A program made the translations under genes and the position numbers. The notes below the pieces were generated by a model. It did not search any database. It was not told the DNA's origin and saw only the letters and a program-made list of their open reading frames with translations. DNA of 64,000 bases. Origin: CAVVZJ01 sp963752755. Its GTDB lineage: Bacteria; Planctomycetota; Planctomycetia; Isosphaerales; Isosphaeraceae. The stretch lies in NCBI GenBank assembly GCA_963752755.1, contig CAVVZJ010000015.1:1-64000 (forward strand). Direction: 5' to 3'. Every line of letters begins with the position of its first letter. Position 1 is the stretch's first letter. Below are positions 37,009 to 47,432 of this stretch, in pieces.

Positions 37009-37641
37009 CATCCCCTCGCTCCTCTCACGATCACCTTCCCCAGTTCTTCCTCCCTTTGATCGCTCGACTGACGACCGACTCGACTTTCCTTTCGGTCGAA
37101 AACCTTTGAGTGCAGTTGGATCCAGGTTCGGCCCCCCAGTCATGGACCATCGACCATCCGCGTTCGGTCCGGAGACCTCACTGAATTGCCCTTCATCCCC
37201 CGCCCCCGCTCGAAAAATGCCCGCCGCCGGGGGGACTGGTCTGTTGCGATCGCCCCCCTCGGTGCTAGTCTGACCGGAGATGCCCGAACCCCAATCGGCT
37301 CGAACCCCGCACCGGATCATCACCCGCACCGCTGCCGGCTCCGACGATCCTGATGAGCCGGGTTCGAGCCGTCCCCCTCGGGGCACGGGATGGCCCCTCC
37401 GATCGCAAAACCTCAGTATTCTCAATCCTGAGAATGAGATCCGGCCCCGATTCCTGGAATCGGGAATCACACGGAACGCGATCGCGGGCGATTTTCCCGA
37501 ACTTGCAGGCGCTCAGGGAGTTCGAGCATCACCGCTTCGGATGGCACCGCCCTTGCTATTCTGTCAGAATTTTGACGTGGCCGTCCCGCCGGGGAGCCAC
37601 CCCGTCGAGATTACCGCTGCCTGATAGGCTGGGAACGACTC
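37009..37641. other. Intergenic leader of the bc-complex operon with candidate promoter
   Basis: 633 bp with no convincing gene. A possible sigma-70 promoter is TTGCGA (37244-37249), 16-base spacer, TAGTCT (37266-37271), which would give a leader of about 360 bases before the Rieske ATG. Short ORFs here have poor ribosome-binding sites. Confidence 0.35.
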
Positions 37642-38943
37642 ATGGCAGAACGACCGAGCGTCTCGGAGATCCTGGCGCGAGTTCGCGCCGCCGGCCCCGC
37701 CAGGCCGGCCGAAGAGGCGACCTCCGAGACTCCACCGCCCGAACCGGAAGCGACCGCCGCGGAGCCGCGGCCGCTCGAGCAGGCCCCCGCCCCCGCCGCC
37801 TCGGCCCCACCGCCGCCGAGCCCGTCGTCGCTGGGTCGTCCGCTCTCGCTGAAGGAGAAGCTCGCCGCCGCCCGCGACCGCCCCGCCGGCCAGGAGCCGG
37901 CCGCGCCCGCACCTCCGCCCGCCGCCGCGGCGGCCGAGGCCCCCGCGGCCGGCGAACCCCGCTGTCGCCGCCGAGGCCTCGAATCGCCGCCCGCCTCGTC
38001 CGCGCCGCAACTGACGCCCGAGGCTCTGGGCCGTCCCTTGACGCTCAAGGAGAAGCTCGCCGCGGCCCGTGCCGGCGGCGGCAGCGGCGCCGCTCCCGCT
38101 GCCGCGGCCAAGCCCGCCGCCAGGCCGGCCGCCGGTGCCGCCCCGGCCGCCGCCGCCAAGGCCGCCTCCACCCGACCCCTGCCGCCTCTGGAGCAGATGT
38201 CCGACCCGAAGGACCTCGCCGAGGCACTCCGACGGGCCGGGGCCGAGAAGGAGAAGAAGGCCAAGGCCGACGTCGCCGCCAAGGCCGGCACCACCACCAA
38301 GGCCGCCCCCAAGCGGGCCGAGTCGAAGGTCGTTCCGCCCCGACCGGGTCGGGCCGCCGCCGAGGCGACCCCGTCGGCCGAACCCGGTGTCGCCGCCGGC
38401 GCCGTGCCAGTCGCGACGCGGCCGAGCCTGCTGACTGCCAGCCGCCGCCAGCTCATGCGGGTCGGCTTCTGGATCGCCGCCGGCTGGACCGCCTTCACCG
38501 TCGGCATCGGCGCCTTCACCGCGATGAGCCTCCGGTTCATGTTCCCGAACGTCCTGGCCGAGCCGCCCAGCACGATCAAGGTCGGCCTGCCCACGAACTT
38601 CGAGGCCGGCGAGGTCAACGAGAACTGGAAGGCCGAGTGGGGCTTCTGGATCGTCCGGAGCGACTACTACGACGGCGAGGACAAGATCTACGCCCTCTCC
38701 ACGATCTGCACCCACCTCGGCTGCCCGCCCAACTGGCTGCCCGGCGAGCAGAAGTTCAAGTGCCCCTGCCACGGCAGCGGCTACTACGTCTCCGGCGTCA
38801 ACTTCGAAGGGCCCGCCCCCCGGCCCCTCGAACGCTTCAAGATCGCGGTCGGCGACGACGGCCAGCTCCTCGTGGACAAGAGCGCCAAGTTCCAGGAAGA
38901 GCTCGGCCAGTGGACCGACCCGGAGAGCTTCGTGAAGGTGTAA
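37642..38943 (+). CDS. Rieske iron-sulfur protein of the cytochrome bc complex
   Basis: 433 aa. Both [2Fe-2S] motifs are present near residues 355-380: CTHLGC and CPCHGSGY, giving the Cys-His/Cys-His ligands. A membrane anchor (GFWIAAGWTAFTVGIGAFTA) precedes the soluble head. Unusually, about 260 residues of Ala/Pro/Lys-rich, low-complexity sequence come before the anchor, containing a duplicated motif LGRPLSLKEKLAAAR / LGRPLTLKEKLAAAR. The first part resembles a cytosolic tail. First gene of an operon with cytochrome b (39025), a second b-type subunit (40023), the octahaem cytochrome (41815) and a cupredoxin (46111). Transfers electrons from quinol to cytochrome c. Confidence 0.9.
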   Translation: MAERPSVSEILARVRAAGPARPAEEATSETPPPEPEATAAEPRPLEQAPAPAASAPPPPSPSSLGRPLSLKEKLAAARDRPAGQEPAAPAPPPAAAAAEAPAAGEPRCRRRGLESPPASSAPQLTPEALGRPLTLKEKLAAARAGGGSGAAPAAAAKPAARPAAGAAPAAAAKAASTRPLPPLEQMSDPKDLAEALRRAGAEKEKKAKADVAAKAGTTTKAAPKRAESKVVPPRPGRAAAEATPSAEPGVAAGAVPVATRPSLLTASRRQLMRVGFWIAAGWTAFTVGIGAFTAMSLRFMFPNVLAEPPSTIKVGLPTNFEAGEVNENWKAEWGFWIVRSDYYDGEDKIYALSTICTHLGCPPNWLPGEQKFKCPCHGSGYYVSGVNFEGPAPRPLERFKIAVGDDGQLLVDKSAKFQEELGQWTDPESFVKV

Positions 38944-39024
38944 TTCGTTTCATCCTTCCGACATCCGCCTTCAGCCTTTCCGAACCGCCGCCCCGCCGTC
39001 GGGGAGCGACCTCGAGGGACGACC

Positions 39025-39799
39025 ATGCCGCTGCTCGACAAGCTCTACGAGACCCAGATCTGGAAGAGCGTCTTTCGCCACCCGATGCCCACCGACCGCC
39101 GCAACCGGGTGGTCGTGATGCTCACCAACTTCTTCCTCCACCTGCACCCGGTCAGCGTCCGCAAGCAGGGCATCGCCCTGAGCTACACCTGGTGCATGGG
39201 CGGCACGACCTTCTTCCTGTTCATGGTCGAGACCGTCACCGGCGTGCTCCTGATGTTCTACTACCGGCCCACGCTGGAACACGCCTACAACGACATCCTC
39301 GCCCTTCGCGACGTGACCACGCTCGGCATCCTCCGCGAGTTGCACCGCTGGGGCGCCCACGCCATGGTCATCGCGGTCTGGCTGCACATGTACCGCGTCT
39401 TCCTGACCGGCAGCTACAAGCCCCCGCGCGAGTTCAACTGGGTCGTCGGCGTGCTCCTGCTGGTCCTGACGCTCCTGCTCTCGTTCACCGGCTACCTGCT
39501 GCCCTGGGACCAGCTCGCCATCTGGGCGATCACCGTCGGCTCGAACATGGCCCGCGCCACGCCCGTTGACTGGGTGTCGAAGGGCCCGGGCGGCGCTCCT
39601 GAAGGTCAAGGGCGTGAGCATGATCACGTCCGGCTCCGACGCCAAGTTCGCCCTGCTCGGCGGCCGTTCCGTCGGCGAGATGACGCTCAATCGCTTCTAC
39701 GTGCTGCACTGCGTCGCGATCCCCCTGGCCGTCGGCCTGCTGATCATGATCCACTTCTGGCGCGTCCGCAAGGACGGCGGCATCAGCGGGCCGATGTAA
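39025..39799 (+). pseudogene. Cytochrome b (b6-type N-terminal subunit), frameshifted
   Basis: Quinol-oxidising b-type subunit with four haem-binding helices. GGTTFFLFMVETVTGVLLMF, then HRWGAHAMVIAVWLHMYRVF with the first His pair, LSFTGYLLPWDQLAIWA, and after the frame change RFYVLHCVAIPLAVGLLIMI with the second His pair, HFWRVRKDGGISGPM at the end. The frame breaks at about 39580-39600, between TPVDWVSKG and LLKVKGVSMITSG. All four His ligands are present, so a single indel separates two otherwise perfect halves. ATG 39025 follows GAGGGACG. It lies 81 bases after the Rieske stop. Confidence 0.88.
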
Positions 39800-39815
39800 T
39801 CATGAAGATCATTAG

Positions 39816-40013
39816 GTCATTCGTCCTGGGTCATCGGCCCTGGTCCGGTCGCCAGGCGCTCGTGGCCGGGGAGGGCAACGCTGATGAGATTCGTCGCAGT
39901 CTGTGGCGGCCGTCTCACAACGTCGGTTAAGCCCGCAATCATGACCGATGACTGACCCGGGACTCAATGATCCACGACCAATGACCAGTGACCAATGACC
40001 CAGGACGAATGAC
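39816..40013. repeat. Intergenic inverted repeat between the two cytochrome b-type genes
   Basis: Perfect 19-base arms GTCATTCGTCCTGGGTCAT (39816-39834) and ATGACCCAGGACGAATGAC (39995-40013) enclose about 160 bases. The right arm sits in a series of degenerate ATGACC/ACCAATGACC repeats. The right arm ends 10 bases before the next ATG, so folding could hide its ribosome-binding site. Similar short repeats of GATGGCCGATGG type occur at 41630-41720. Confidence 0.8.
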
Positions 40014-40022
40014 GAGATCGCC

Positions 40023-41615
40023 ATGCACCACGCCGACCTGACCCCCGGCGTCCTCGCCGGGCTCGCCTGGTACTACCTGCTCGCGGCCCTGATGAACTCG
40101 GCCGCGTCGGCCTACGTGGCCTACGGGAATCTGATCGGCGAGGGGATCTCGCGGGTCGGTCTCGGACCCAAGACGCGGGTGATGCCCGGCTGGCTCCCCA
40201 CGACCTTCGGTCTCTTCTACGCCGCCGCCTCCGTCGCGATCCTGGTCCGCGAGCCGGCCGGACCAGGAGCCTTGACGGTCGCTTACCTGCTCTGTGCCGT
40301 GGCCAACGCCCTCGTCGCGGTCCAGGCCGCGGCCGACGCCGCCCACCACGCCGAGGTCCACGCCGCCGGCCACGGCAACGAGCAGGAAATCCGCGGCCCC
40401 AGCCTCGACGACCACATCCCGCCCGTCGGTCTCGGGCAGCCGATGAACCGCACCCTCTGGACGGTCATCTGGGGCGTCGCCGCCTGCATCTTCCAGGTCA
40501 TGGGCATCGTCTATGCCTTCGGCGGCGAGTTCTCCCTGCCGATGTTCGTCCGCGACTGGATCGATTACATCGCCGGCCCGACCACCTTCTTCCTCGGTGC
40601 CACGCTCGGCTTCTTCCTGATGTACCGCTACCGGCGGACCCTCGCCAGCGGCCTCGTCGCCTGGGGGCTCGTCAACGCCTGCTTGCTCTACTTCGGCCTG
40701 AGCCTGACCGACTACGACTTCCGCGAGATCGTCATCAAGCCGGACAACGTGCCGATCGTCGGCATGATCGTGCTGGTCGGCATCTTCACCTGGATCGGCC
40801 TCCGCCGCGCCGTCATCAACGACGGCCGGATGGCCCGCGGCCTGCCCAACCTCGAAGAGCTCGAACCCGAGAAGACCCTCACCTGGCCCGACCTCGTCTA
40901 TACCGAATTGATCGCGATGGTCGTCGGCACGATCATCCTCGTCGTCTGGGCCGTCGCCCTCCAGGCCCCCTTGGAGCAGCCGGCCAGCTCGACCTCGGCG
41001 CCGAACCCGTCGAAGGCCCCCTGGTACTTCCTCGGCCTCCAGGAGATGCTCGTCTATTTCGACCCCTGGATGGCCGGCGTCGTCCTGCCCACATTCATCA
41101 TCATCGGCCTGATGGCCATGCCCTACATCGACACCAACCGCCAGGGCAACGGCTACTACACGATCGACCAGCGCAAGTTCGCTTACCTGACCTTCCAGTT
41201 CGGCTTCCTCGTGCTCTGGGTCATCCTGATCCTCCTGGGCACCTTCCTCCGCGGCCCCAACTGGAACTTCTTCGGCCCGTATGAATACTGGGACCCGCAC
41301 AAGCTGATCCCCCTGAACAACGTCAACCTCTCGGACCTCTTCTGGGTCGAGATGATCGGCACCAGCCGCCCGGACAACATCCTCGTCCGCGAGGCCCCCG
41401 GGATGATCCTGGTCCTACTCTACTTCATCGTGATGCCGCCCCTCCTGGGCCGGCTCTTCTTCCGCGACTACATCAAGCAGGCCGGCATGGGCCGCTACCT
41501 CGTGCTCTCCGTGCTCCTGCTGTTCATGGCCAGCCTGCCGATCAAGATGGTCCTCCGATGGACCCTCAACCTCAAGTACATCATCGCGATCCCGGAGTAT
41601 TTCTTTAATATCTGA
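40023..41615 (+). CDS. Second membrane subunit of the bc complex (cytochrome b C-terminal/subunit IV-like)
   Basis: 530 aa, intact. The C-terminal half contains the subunit IV/PEWY-region-like segment SAPNPSKAPWYFLGLQEMLV, YFDPWMAGVVLPTFIIIGLM and further helices. The N-terminal half adds several helices of its own (GWLPTTFGLFYAAASVAILV, IDYIAGPTTFFLGATLGFFL) not found in classical subunit IV. A His/Ala-rich loop (ADAAHHAEVHAAGHGNEQ) separates them. About 10 membrane spans in total. Together with the 39025 gene it makes up the full quinol-oxidising core. ATG 40023 lies just after the inverted repeat. Confidence 0.82.
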   Translation: MHHADLTPGVLAGLAWYYLLAALMNSAASAYVAYGNLIGEGISRVGLGPKTRVMPGWLPTTFGLFYAAASVAILVREPAGPGALTVAYLLCAVANALVAVQAAADAAHHAEVHAAGHGNEQEIRGPSLDDHIPPVGLGQPMNRTLWTVIWGVAACIFQVMGIVYAFGGEFSLPMFVRDWIDYIAGPTTFFLGATLGFFLMYRYRRTLASGLVAWGLVNACLLYFGLSLTDYDFREIVIKPDNVPIVGMIVLVGIFTWIGLRRAVINDGRMARGLPNLEELEPEKTLTWPDLVYTELIAMVVGTIILVVWAVALQAPLEQPASSTSAPNPSKAPWYFLGLQEMLVYFDPWMAGVVLPTFIIIGLMAMPYIDTNRQGNGYYTIDQRKFAYLTFQFGFLVLWVILILLGTFLRGPNWNFFGPYEYWDPHKLIPLNNVNLSDLFWVEMIGTSRPDNILVREAPGMILVLLYFIVMPPLLGRLFFRDYIKQAGMGRYLVLSVLLLFMASLPIKMVLRWTLNLKYIIAIPEYFFNI

Positions 41616-41814
41616 GGATGACCGAGCGGATGGCCGATGGCGATGGATCAGATGGCCGATCCGGGGCCCGTCATGCACCGTGATCCTCGGCCATCGACCA
41701 TCCGCCATCGACCATCCCCCGTCATCGCCCCGACCTGACCCGACGCCACCGGCCACGTGCCGGGCCCGTGCCAGCCGCCCGCGACCGCGTCCCGGCCACG
41801 AGGATTTGAACCCA

Positions 41815-44800
41815 TGCCCGCCAGCGAAGAGACCTATCGCAGCACGCGGATACTCCACGTCGTCTTCGCCATCACCTCGTTGGCGATGACGGCGACGATC
41901 GTCTGGATGATCGTGGCCGACCACTACCGGCCCTGGAAGACCATCCAGCGCGACTTCCAGAAGATCGAGACGCAGAAGCTCGCCGCCCAGCAGCGGCAGG
42001 CCGTTCGAGAGCAGCAGGCCCAGCACAAGGCCGACCTCGTCGAGCTTCGCCGCCGCCGCGAGGCCGTCGCCCAGCTGCGCCGCCAGGAACGCCCGCGCGA
42101 TCCGCAACCAGCAGGCGAACATCAACAGCCTCCGCGGCGAGTTCCAGGCGTCCGACACCCGCAAGCGGTTCAAGAAGGCCGAGCTGGACAGCCTCCGCAG
42201 CTTCTACGACGGCATGATCGACCTCGACAAGAAGGGCGAGGCCGCCCGCTACCTCGTCGAGACGATCCAGCCCGCCGAGCGCGAGTTCGCCGCGATCAGC
42301 CGCGAGTACGACCACATCGTCCGCAGAACTGAATGCCGCCGAGCTGGAAGAAGGGCCTGCTCGCCGCCAACTACGTCGAGGTCGCCGACGTCCCGCCGCC
42401 CGCCACCCCCTCCGCCGAGGCCGGCTTCCAGGTCGGCGACGAGATGACCGTCGCCGACTTCGAGGCCCTCCAGGCCCAGGCGACCGACATCCTGATGGGC
42501 CGCAAGCCTCCCGGCACCGTCCAGGTCGTCGTCCGCCGCGGCGAGTCCGAGAAGACCCTCACCGCCCCGATCGGCCCCGTCCCCTCGCCCGGCCGTCCCG
42601 AGAAGGACGTCGATGCCTGGCCCGCCTTCGGCCTGAAGGTCACGCCGATCACCGTCGAGGTCGTGAGAAGCCCGGATCGAGGACCTCACCCGCGAGGCCG
42701 ACCGGATCGAGCGCACCCTCGTCACCAAGCAGCAGCAGTACGGCGAAGGCTCCGGCGTCGGCGGCGTCCTCAACCGCACCGCCGCCTGGATGCCGCGGAC
42801 TGCCCCTGCTCGACATGGCCGCGCCGCCGGTCAAGATCCAGCAGATCACCTTGCCCGAGCTGAAGATCAACTACAACTTCAAGGACGTCCCCCGCTTCGA
42901 CCGCTGCACCACCTGCCACCTCGGCATCGACCGCGTCGGCTACGACGTGATGGCCGACGGCAAGACGCCGATGCCCCTGGTCTATCACGCGCACCCGTTC
43001 CTCACCGACGGCACCACCTACGTCGATCCCAAGGGCCAGGTCATGCCCGCCGGGCTCTACCTCGATAGCAACGGCCCCCACCCGATCAACGCCTTCGGCT
43101 GCACGATCTGCCACGGCGGCCAGGGCTCCGGCACCGACTTCACCTTCTCCTCCCACACCCCCAACGACATCGAACAGCGCGAGGAGTGGGTCTCCGAGCA
43201 CAACTGGCAGCACATCCACTTCTGGGACTTCCCGATGCACCCGAAGCGGTTCATCGAGTCGAGCTGCCTGAAGTGCCACCACGCCGTCACCGACTTGCAG
43301 GAGCACCAGGCCCCGAAGCTCCTCGCCGGTTACAAGCGGATCACCCGCTACGGCTGCACCGGCTGCCACACCATCGGCGGCGACGGCGCCCCCGGCCCCG
43401 ACCTGACCGACAACCGCCAGGTCGGCCCGAACCTCAAGCACGTCGCCTCCAAGGTCAGCCGCGACTGGATGCTCAAGTGGATCGCCAACCCCCACGCCTT
43501 CCGGCCCGATAGCCGGATGCCCCGCTTCTTCGGCGTCACCAACAACGACCACCCCGACGACTGGCCCAAGAACTACGCCGAGATCCACGCGATCACCCAC
43601 TACCTCTTCCAGAACAGCACCGAGCCCGAGGACTTCGTCGATCCGCCTTCGAAGAATGACCCGGCCCGCGGCAAGCAGCTCTTCCTCGAAAAGGGCTGCC
43701 TCGCCTGCCACGCCAACAAGCCCTACGGCGAGGCGATCTGCCCAGCTCGCTCGAAGCCGAGATCAGCGACGAATACGCGATTGACCCCGACAAGACGTAC
43801 GCCCCGGACGTCTTCCCTGAGAACGTCCGCCAGTACGCCAATGCCGACTTCGGCCCGAACCTCTCCAGCATGGCGGCCAAGTTCCCCAGCGAGCAGCAGG
43901 GCTACCGATGGCTCGCCAACTGGATTCGCGCCCCCGAGCGCTACCATCCCAAGAGCCTGATGCCCAACCTCCAGCTCTCCGACCAGGACGCCGCCGACAT
44001 CGCCGCCTGGATTCTCTCGGCCCGCGACGACTGGAAGCCCGAGGCCGCCGAGAAGTTCTGGCCGGTGAAGGTGGAGGTCCCGCCCGTCGAGTGCGCCGGA
44101 GGTCCAGAAGGGGCTCGACGAGCTGGTCTCGCTCTACCTCTCCAAGACGAAGGTCTACAACAAGCGCACGATCCTGCTCTCCGAGGTCGATAGCGTCATC
44201 GCCCAGATGAAGACCGACGAGAAGCTGACCTACCTCGGCGAGCGCACGATCAGCCGCCTCGGCTGCTTCGGCTGCCACAACATCCGCGGCTTCGAAGGGG
44301 CCAAGCCGATCGGCACCCCGCTCAACGGCTGGGGCCTCAAGAACCCGATGCGGCTCGACTTCGCCCACATCAGCGAATACTTCACCTCGCAGGCTCTCGG
44401 CGAGGAAGGCGAGCGCGACGGTACGCCCGAGTTCTACCAGGAGAAGCTCGCCGAGCACGACCGCATGGGCTTCCTCTACCAGAAGGTCCACCGCCCCCGC
44501 AGCTACGACTACAAGAAGGACCGCGAGGACATCCTCGCCTGGGACGAACGCCTCCGGATGCCCCAGTTCTCCTGGGCCGACGACCGCGAGGCCGTCGAGG
44601 AGGTCATGACCTTCGTCCTCGGCCTGACCGGCGAGATCATCCCCGCCCAGTACCTGCCCCACTACGACCCGCCCAAGCAGGCCCTCGCCCAGGGCGAGCG
44701 CCTCCTCGAACGCTACAACTGCCGCGGCTGCCACACCCTCGCCATGCCGAAGTACACCATCGCCGCCGGCGCCAATCTCGACAGCGTCTTCAAGGGCTTC

Positions 44801-45990
44801 GACGCCTCGGACCCGAACACCTTCCAGGCCAACGTCGGCCTCTCCTACGACAACCGCGCCAAGGACTACCTCAGCCTCTTCCACGAGCGCGGACTCGACC
44901 TCGAGTACGAGGCCGGCAAAGCCCCCGAACTCGGCCCGCCCGACCCCGGCCCGGTCACGATCGAAGGCATGCCCACGTTCGTCGATGTTCAGGAGGACGA
45001 CCAGGGCAAACCGGTAAAGACGGTCTATGTCCAGGTCTGGCGGCCGGTCACGATCCGCGGCTACACCTTCAACGTCGGCGATACCGTCCTGCTCGACCCG
45101 GACAAGGTCCAGGTCACGCCCGCCGAGGGCGGCAACTTCGCCTGGCTCTACTCGGCCTTCGAGGCCCAGCAGACCGGCGAGCCGATGCCGCCCGTCTGGA
45201 ACAAGCTGCCCCCGCCGCTCCTGCGCGAAGGGCTCAAGGTCCAGACCCCCTGGCTGACCGGCTTCCTCCTCGACCCCGAGAAGATCCGTCCCGCCGCGCA
45301 GCTCCGGATGCCCCGGTTCCACTACGGCTCCACCCCCCCGAGATCGCCGCCGAGGCCGCTCCGCGAGGAGCCGCAGGCCGAGACCCGCGACCTGGCCAAC
45401 TACTTCGCCGCCCGCGACGGCGCCGTCTTCCCCTACCAGGAAGTCCCCCAGCGCGAGCAGCAATACCTCGCCTCCCGCGAGTCGATCTTCGCCGGTACCG
45501 GGAGACAGCACGCCTCCGCATCCGAGTCGGCCGTCGCCCCCTCGTCGAAGTACCTCGCCGCCGGCTGGGAGCTGATCACCAAGAACCAGTGCGTCCAGTG
45601 CCACACGATCGGCCAGTACCAGCCGACCGGCGAACCGAAGACGTTCGGACCCGACCTCCGCAACGTCCACGCCCGCATCCGTCCCGATTACATGCTCAAC
45701 TGGATCGCCCAGCCGACTCGGACCTTGCCCTACACGGCCATGCCTCAGGTCTTCCTGCCCACCCCGCCCGAGGGCACCCCGCCCTTGCCCGGCGTGCCGA
45801 AGCAACTGGATGGCAAGCCGCTGGAGCAGATCCAGACGGTCCGCGACACCCTGATGAACTTCGTCACGACCGTCGAGCAGCAGCTCGCCAAGGTCGCCCC
45901 GCCCCCCGAACCGCCCCCGGCCACCGCCCCGCGGCGGGCGGCCAGGGCCAGGGTGCGGCCCAGGCCGCCCCCGCCCCCGGCGCCGAGTGA
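41815..45990 (+). pseudogene. Membrane-anchored octahaem cytochrome c of the bc operon, multiple frameshifts
   Basis: Large cytochrome c with an N-terminal membrane anchor (ILHVVFAITSLAMTATIVWM), a coiled-coil (FQKIETQKLAAQQRQAV), a PDZ-like segment (AEAGFQVGDEMTVADFEAL) and eight CxxCH haem sites: CTTCH, CTICH, CLKCH, CTGCH, CLACH, CFGCH, CRGCH, CVQCH (42904 to about 45603). Reading frames change near 42088, 42330, 42665, 42797, 43740, 44098, 45340 (compensated within 40 bases) and 45940; stop TGA 45988-45990. All haem motifs and long stretches between breaks are well conserved. It likely takes electrons from the Rieske protein and passes them to the cupredoxin or an oxidase. Confidence 0.8.
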
Positions 45991-46110
45991 CGTCGGCGGC
46001 CGGTCGCCACCACCCAACACGGATGGACAACCCGAAACCCTTCACGGGGCCCGGTCGCCACCGGGCCCCTTCCCACTGACAAGACCCAACCTCGACCCCC
46101 GGGAGACACC

Positions 46111-47023
46111 GATGACGCTCTGGAAGTCCCTGCGTACCCTCGCCCCCCTCGGCCTGCTCGCGGCCCTCGCCGGCTGCGGCGGCGGTGATGAGAAGACCGA
46201 TACCGGCGTCGTGGTTGTGACCGAACCCGGCAAGCTTCCCGCCGCCGGCACGGCGGGCTCCACCGCTCCGACCGCTGGCGAGGGCGCCGCCGCGACCGAG
46301 AAGGCGGGCGGCGAGGCCCCCGCCGCCGCCGCGACCGCCTCCGGCTGGGGCACGCTGAAGGGCAAGGTCACCTTCGAGGGTGACCCGCCCAAGCCCGAGG
46401 TCCTCGTCGCCCAGGGAGCCACCGACGTCAAGGACGCCGCCGTCTGCGCCAAGAATGCGATCGTCTCCGAGAAGCTGGTCGTCGATCCCGAGAGCAAGGG
46501 GGTCAAGTGGGCGATCGTTTACATTCCGAAGCCCACAGCGGTCAACCCGGAGGCCGAGTCCGAGGCCCAGTCCGCCCAGGTCGAGTTTGACCAGAACGGC
46601 TGCACCTTCGAGCCGCATGCCCTGGCCGTGATGAAGGGTGCCACCGTCCTGATCAAGTCCAGCGACCAGGCCGGCCACAACGTCCACACCCAGCTCCGGT
46701 TCACCAACTTCAATCAGGGAATCCAGCCCGGAACCTCCGCCCCCCTCCCGATCAAGGTCGCCGACAACCGCCCCGGGCCCGTCATCTGCGATATCCACAA
46801 CTGGATGAAGGCCTGGTGGCTGACCCTGAACAACCCCTACTTCGCCGTCACCAACGAGAAGGGCGAGTACGAGATCAAGAACGTCCCGGCCGGCGAGCAG
46901 AAGGTCGTCGTCTGGACCGAGGCCACCAACCTCCTGACCCCCTCCTCCGGCGAGCCCGTCACCATCAAGGCCGACGACGCGGTCGAGAAGGACTACTCCT
47001 TCAGCGCCTCGCAGGTCAAATGA
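46111..47023 (+). CDS. Cupredoxin-like lipoprotein
   Basis: 303 aa from ATG 46111 behind GGGAGA. Lipobox LAALAGCGG at residues 15-23, so a periplasmic or outer-facing lipoprotein, followed by an Ala/Gly/Thr-rich linker. The core has copper-site-like residues: His in DQAGHNVHTQLRF, Cys and His in PVICDIHNWMKAWW with Met three residues on. The C-terminus is a carboxypeptidase-regulatory-like beta domain (EKGEYEIKNVPAGEQKVVVW). Position at the end of the bc operon suggests an electron carrier linked to the octahaem cytochrome. Because of the frameshift near 45940, the upstream frame reads into it without a stop; the ATG with lipobox is the real start. Confidence 0.82.
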
Positions 47024-47058
47024 CCGCCGCGGCCCGGAGCCGTCCCGCATCTCTCGCA

Positions 47059-47121
47059 GGACCCTCACCCCGGCCCTCTCCCCCTGGGAGAGCTTGCCGC
47101 GCAGCGGCCGGGTGAGGGTCC
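47059..47121 (+). terminator. Hairpin after the cupredoxin gene
   Basis: GGACCCTCACCCCGGCC (47059-47075) is complementary to GGCCGGGTGAGGGTCC (47106-47121) apart from one bulged C; 30-base loop. It lies 35 bases after the stop, fitting an operon terminator, although no T tract follows. Similar ACCCTCACCCC palindromes are often dispersed in planctomycete genomes. Confidence 0.55.
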
Positions 47122-47263
47122 CGCACGGATTTTCCCCCCGCCCACGACCCGACTCCGCCGCCGTCGCGGACGTCGTCAATTGGAAAACTGTCTCAAAGGC
47201 AGATATTCCCACACCTTCCGTCTCCGCCACGCGGAAAATCGCCCCCAACAGCCCACTTCCCCG

Positions 47264-47292
47264 TTGATCAGGCCTTCCCGCCCGTCTATAGT
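47264..47292 (+). promoter_or_regulatory. Candidate sigma-70 promoter for the aroF leader transcript
   Basis: TTGATC (47264-47269), 17-base spacer, TATAGT (47287-47292): five of six matches to the -10 hexamer and four of six to the -35 hexamer, with ideal spacing. Transcription would begin near 47299, giving a leader of about 640 bases before the aroF start. It is the best promoter match in the stretch. Confidence 0.5.
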
Positions 47293-47432
47293 ATTTCTGT
47301 CGGAACGGACGTCACACGCGACCGGGCCGGCTTCGGGTCGCACGCAACGTAGTGCGACGGACTGGAGCCCGCTCCTGCGCGAGGCTGGTCTCCCGCGGGC
47401 CCGGGGAGTCTTTTCCGAAGGGAGGTGATCAC

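Noticed and set aside
39949..40020. CRISPR-like repeats of ATGACC units
   Set aside because: Units are short (8-10 bases), degenerate and without spacers of constant length; no cas genes are nearby.
46024..46110. Fusion of the octahaem cytochrome to the cupredoxin in one protein
   Set aside because: The fusion frame arises only from the indel near 45940; the cytochrome frame has its own stop at 45990 and the cupredoxin has a lipoprotein signal right after ATG 46111.
43763..47248. A 1161-codon open frame on the minus strand opposite the cytochrome operon
   Set aside because: It is Gly/Asp/Leu-rich antisense of strongly conserved haem-protein coding sequence; long antisense frames are expected in high-GC DNA and no protein signature is present.
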